Shown here: in pieces, positions 6,122-8,083 of the stretch | Position numbering within the stretch: the stretch's first letter is position 1 | Layout: each line of letters begins with the position of its first letter | DNA from: Mobilitalea sp. | GTDB lineage: Bacteria > Bacillota_A > Clostridia > Lachnospirales > Lachnospiraceae | Assembly: GCA_029974875.1 (NCBI GenBank) | Contig: JARKQP010000637.1 | Span: 1-8,083 of the forward strand | DNA: 8,083 nt | Direction of reading: 5' to 3' | The notes under the pieces: model-generated | What the model was told of the DNA's origin: nothing | Databases searched by the model: none | What the model saw: the letters and a program-made list of their open reading frames with translations, nothing else | Program-made: the position numbers and the translations under genes

Positions 6122-6871
6122 ATGGATTTAAAGAGAAAGAAGAAAAGCCAGGAGGATTATTCAGGTCCCCTGATCAGGCTGATTGATATCCATAAGGTCT
6201 ATTATATGGGAAACTCCGAGATCTATGCAAACCATGGAATTAATCTGGAAATCCATGGGGGCGAATTTGTTGCCATCATAGGAAAGTCCGGAAGCGGTAA
6301 ATCTACGATTATGAATATTATAGGTGCTCTTGACATTCCGACCTCGGGGCAGTATATCCTTAAGGGCAAGGATGTCAGCCAGATGAATGATAATGAGCTG
6401 GCAACTATAAGAAACCGGATGATCGGTTTTATATTCCAGCAATATAACCTGCTGCCGAGGGAACGTCTGATTAATAATGTAGCCCTTCCCCTGCTTTATT
6501 CCGGCATGGGAAAGGCGGAGCGGCACCAAAGAGCCATGGAGGCCTTAAAAAAGGTTGATATTGCTGATAAATACAGGAACTTTCCGAACCAGCTGTCTGG
6601 CGGGCAGCAGCAGAGGGGGGCGATAGCCAGGGCGCTGGTGACGGAACCGTCCCTGATCCTGGCAGATGAGCCGACAGGCGCCCTGGATTCGAAGACAAGC
6701 GCTGAGCTTCTGGATTTTTTAAAGCAGCTGAATAAGGAAGGAAATACCATCATACTGATTACACATGACCGTTCGGTGGCGGAGGAGGCGAACAGAATTG
6801 TTAGCATCCAGGATGGAAGGATAACCTTTGACGGGAATGTGGATGATTATAGGAGGCAGGTAGCAGGATGA
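6122..6871 (+). CDS. ABC transporter ATP-binding protein, LolD/MacB type
   Basis: This 249-residue cytoplasmic ATPase powers the MacAB-like exporter. The nucleotide-binding motifs are complete: Walker A G-K-S-G-S-G-K-S-T at 54-62, Q-loop Gln106 (F-I-F-Q-Q-Y-N-L-L-P), signature L-S-G-G-Q-Q-Q-R at 158-165, Walker B L-I-L-A-D-E-P at 178-184 with catalytic Glu183, D-loop A-L-D-S, and switch His215 (L-I-T-H-D). The segment D-E-P-T-G-A-L-D is usual for the LolD/MacB/FtsE group. The residue after the signature Arg is Gly where Val is common (R-G-A-I-A-R-A-L), a mild difference. About 16 charged residues precede the first domain strand. The length fits a stand-alone ATPase, whereas E. coli MacB fuses ATPase and permease. 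It overlaps the permease gene by 4 bp (ATGA), so the two subunits are probably made in fixed ratio. Confidence 0.93.
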   Translation: MDLKRKKKSQEDYSGPLIRLIDIHKVYYMGNSEIYANHGINLEIHGGEFVAIIGKSGSGKSTIMNIIGALDIPTSGQYILKGKDVSQMNDNELATIRNRMIGFIFQQYNLLPRERLINNVALPLLYSGMGKAERHQRAMEALKKVDIADKYRNFPNQLSGGQQQRGAIARALVTEPSLILADEPTGALDSKTSAELLDFLKQLNKEGNTIILITHDRSVAEEANRIVSIQDGRITFDGNVDDYRRQVAG

Positions 6872-8040
6872 AGCTGGGTCAGGCATTTAAATTAGCGTGG
6901 CAGTGTATTTTGGGAAGTAAGATGCGTTCCTTCCTTACTATGCTGGGTATGATTATCGGTGTTGGTTCCGTAATAACCCTGCTGGGGCTGATGCAGGGGG
7001 TCACGAACTATCTGATCGGTACATTTGCCGAAATGGGAACCAATATTATCTCAGTTACGGTGAGAAATACGGATACCCGGGTGGTGCATGTAGATGATGT
7101 GTATGAATTTGCCGGAGAGAATAGCGGGATTTTTGCAGGAGTTACCCCTACGGTTTCCTCCAGCTATACAGTGAAGAAAGGCAGCAGCTCTGTATCAACG
7201 ACAGTGACCGGGGTAGGCGAGGATTATCTAAAGCTGAACAGCATTGATCTGGCATGGGGACGTAATGTTTCCTATGCTGACATTAAGAACAGGTATAACG
7301 CGTGTGTACTTGGAACCTATATCGTGGAGGAGCTGTACGATGGGAAAATCAGCGCAGGGGACACCATAAGAATCGGAGGACAGATCTTTACGGTGGCCGG
7401 GGTGTTAAAAGAGCAGGATGATTCTACAGAGGGATCTGCGGATGACTGCATTTATATCCCATATTCTGTGGCATGCCGCCTGGCAGGCAGTACGAATATT
7501 TCAAGCTATACCTTTGTGGTAAATGATACGGAGCTGGTGACGGCCGGAGAGACGCTTCTGGATAATTATCTTTATAATATTATGAGGAGTGAAGACCTGT
7601 ATACGGTCAGGAGTATGACGGAGCTTCTGGATACGATTAATTCTATGACGACTATGCTGTCGGCGATTCTGGGAGGTATTGCTGGGATTTCGTTGCTGGT
7701 GGCTGGGATTGGGATTATGAATATTATGCTGGTGTCGGTGATTGAAAGGACGAAGGAGATCGGGATCCGTAAATCGCTGGGAGCGAAACGGAGGGATATT
7801 ATGTGGCAGTTTGTGATTGAGGCCACATCGATCAGTATGCTGGGTGGGTTTATCGGCGTGGTGATAGGATATGTTGCGACGGTTACCCTAGGGAATATGT
7901 TTGGTGTGGATGCGGCACCTACTACGAATTCGATTATTCTTGCCTTTGGGGTGTCTGCGGTGATTGGAATTGGATTTGGGTATGCGCCGGCAAATAAGGC
8001 CTCTAAGCTTAATCCGATTGATGCGTTGAGAAGTGAGTAG
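6868..8040 (+). CDS. ABC transporter permease, MacB/FtsX family
   Basis: This 390-residue membrane protein is the permease of the cassette. It has the four-helix MacB layout: TM1 about 21-43 (S-F-L-T-M-L-G-M-I-I-G-V-G-S-V), a large extracytoplasmic MacB core domain about 44-262, then TM2 about 263-290, TM3 about 314-342 and TM4 about 354-373. The cytoplasmic loop E-R-T-K-E-I-G-I-R-K-S-L-G-A (292-306) and the end G-Y-A-P-A-N-K-A-S-K-L-N-P-I-D-A-L-R-S-E are hallmarks of the FtsX/MacB family. In this family two permeases and two ATPases move the outer domains by ATP-driven mechanotransmission rather than passing substrate through the membrane, and the adaptor docks on the outer domain. It begins inside the stop codon of the ATPase gene; the best purine-rich site (AGGAGG at 6851-6856) is 11 bases upstream, so coupling to the ATPase probably matters. 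The gene looks intact. Confidence 0.92.
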   Translation: MKLGQAFKLAWQCILGSKMRSFLTMLGMIIGVGSVITLLGLMQGVTNYLIGTFAEMGTNIISVTVRNTDTRVVHVDDVYEFAGENSGIFAGVTPTVSSSYTVKKGSSSVSTTVTGVGEDYLKLNSIDLAWGRNVSYADIKNRYNACVLGTYIVEELYDGKISAGDTIRIGGQIFTVAGVLKEQDDSTEGSADDCIYIPYSVACRLAGSTNISSYTFVVNDTELVTAGETLLDNYLYNIMRSEDLYTVRSMTELLDTINSMTTMLSAILGGIAGISLLVAGIGIMNIMLVSVIERTKEIGIRKSLGAKRRDIMWQFVIEATSISMLGGFIGVVIGYVATVTLGNMFGVDAAPTTNSIILAFGVSAVIGIGFGYAPANKASKLNPIDALRSE

Positions 8041-8083
8041 GTCGGGGTGGTAGTGAGGGCTGTTGCTTATAGTTGGTGAAAAG
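8041..8083. other. Short tail after the permease, nothing identified
   Basis: The 43 bases after the permease stop are G/T-rich. No hairpin with a T-run, start codon with ribosome binding site, or repeat could be seen. Whether the operon ends here cannot be decided from this window. Confidence 0.4.

Overview
The window looks like chromosome of a low-to-mid GC Gram-positive bacterium of the Clostridia, most likely a motile, S-layer-type member of the Lachnospiraceae or a close relative. The reasons are strong AGGAGG-type ribosome binding sites on every gene, an S-layer-homology (SLH) protein, a Gram-positive style split MacAB-like transporter, a FliK-like flagellar protein and a sigma-D (SigD/sigma-28) type promoter. 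The genus is inferred from style, not shown by any marker gene.

Layout. Positions 24-2024 (minus strand) encode a 666-residue FliK-like protein with a Flg_hook-like C-terminal domain. Eight bases after its stop, a further minus-strand gene seems to begin and runs off the left edge. Positions 2025-2350 are a divergent intergenic region of about 326 bp. Positions 2351-8040 (plus strand) hold four co-directional genes: a secreted SLH-domain protein, a membrane-anchored HlyD/MacA-family adaptor with two tandem adaptor modules, a LolD/MacB-type ABC ATPase and a MacB/FtsX-type permease. The last three are tightly packed (8-bp gap, then a 4-bp ATGA overlap). An 85-bp gap with no visible terminator separates the SLH gene from the adaptor, so all four may be one transcript. 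The last 43 bases hold nothing I can identify.

How the genes work together. The ATPase (cytoplasm), permease (membrane) and adaptor (membrane-anchored, outside) form a MacAB-like mechanotransmission exporter. The SLH protein is secreted by its signal peptide and probably held on the cell wall. Its place as first gene of the cassette suggests it is a wall-side partner, a cargo, or a co-regulated envelope protein; the sequence does not say which.

The most interesting part is the divergent control region. Facing the FliK-like gene there are two tandem 26-bp repeats (period 28 bp), each laid out like a SigD promoter (TAAC-N15-GCCGA); the gene-proximal copy has a full GCCGATAT -10. Facing the SLH/transporter cassette there are five xxCACA hexamers at an almost perfect 11-bp helical period, like the direct-repeat operators of PhoP/PhoB (OmpR-family) response regulators, followed 12 bp later by a TATTAT -10-like box. 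The region therefore appears to place a motility gene and an envelope/export cassette back to back under two different regulatory systems. No RNA genes, insertion sequences, CRISPR arrays or clear intrinsic terminators were found.
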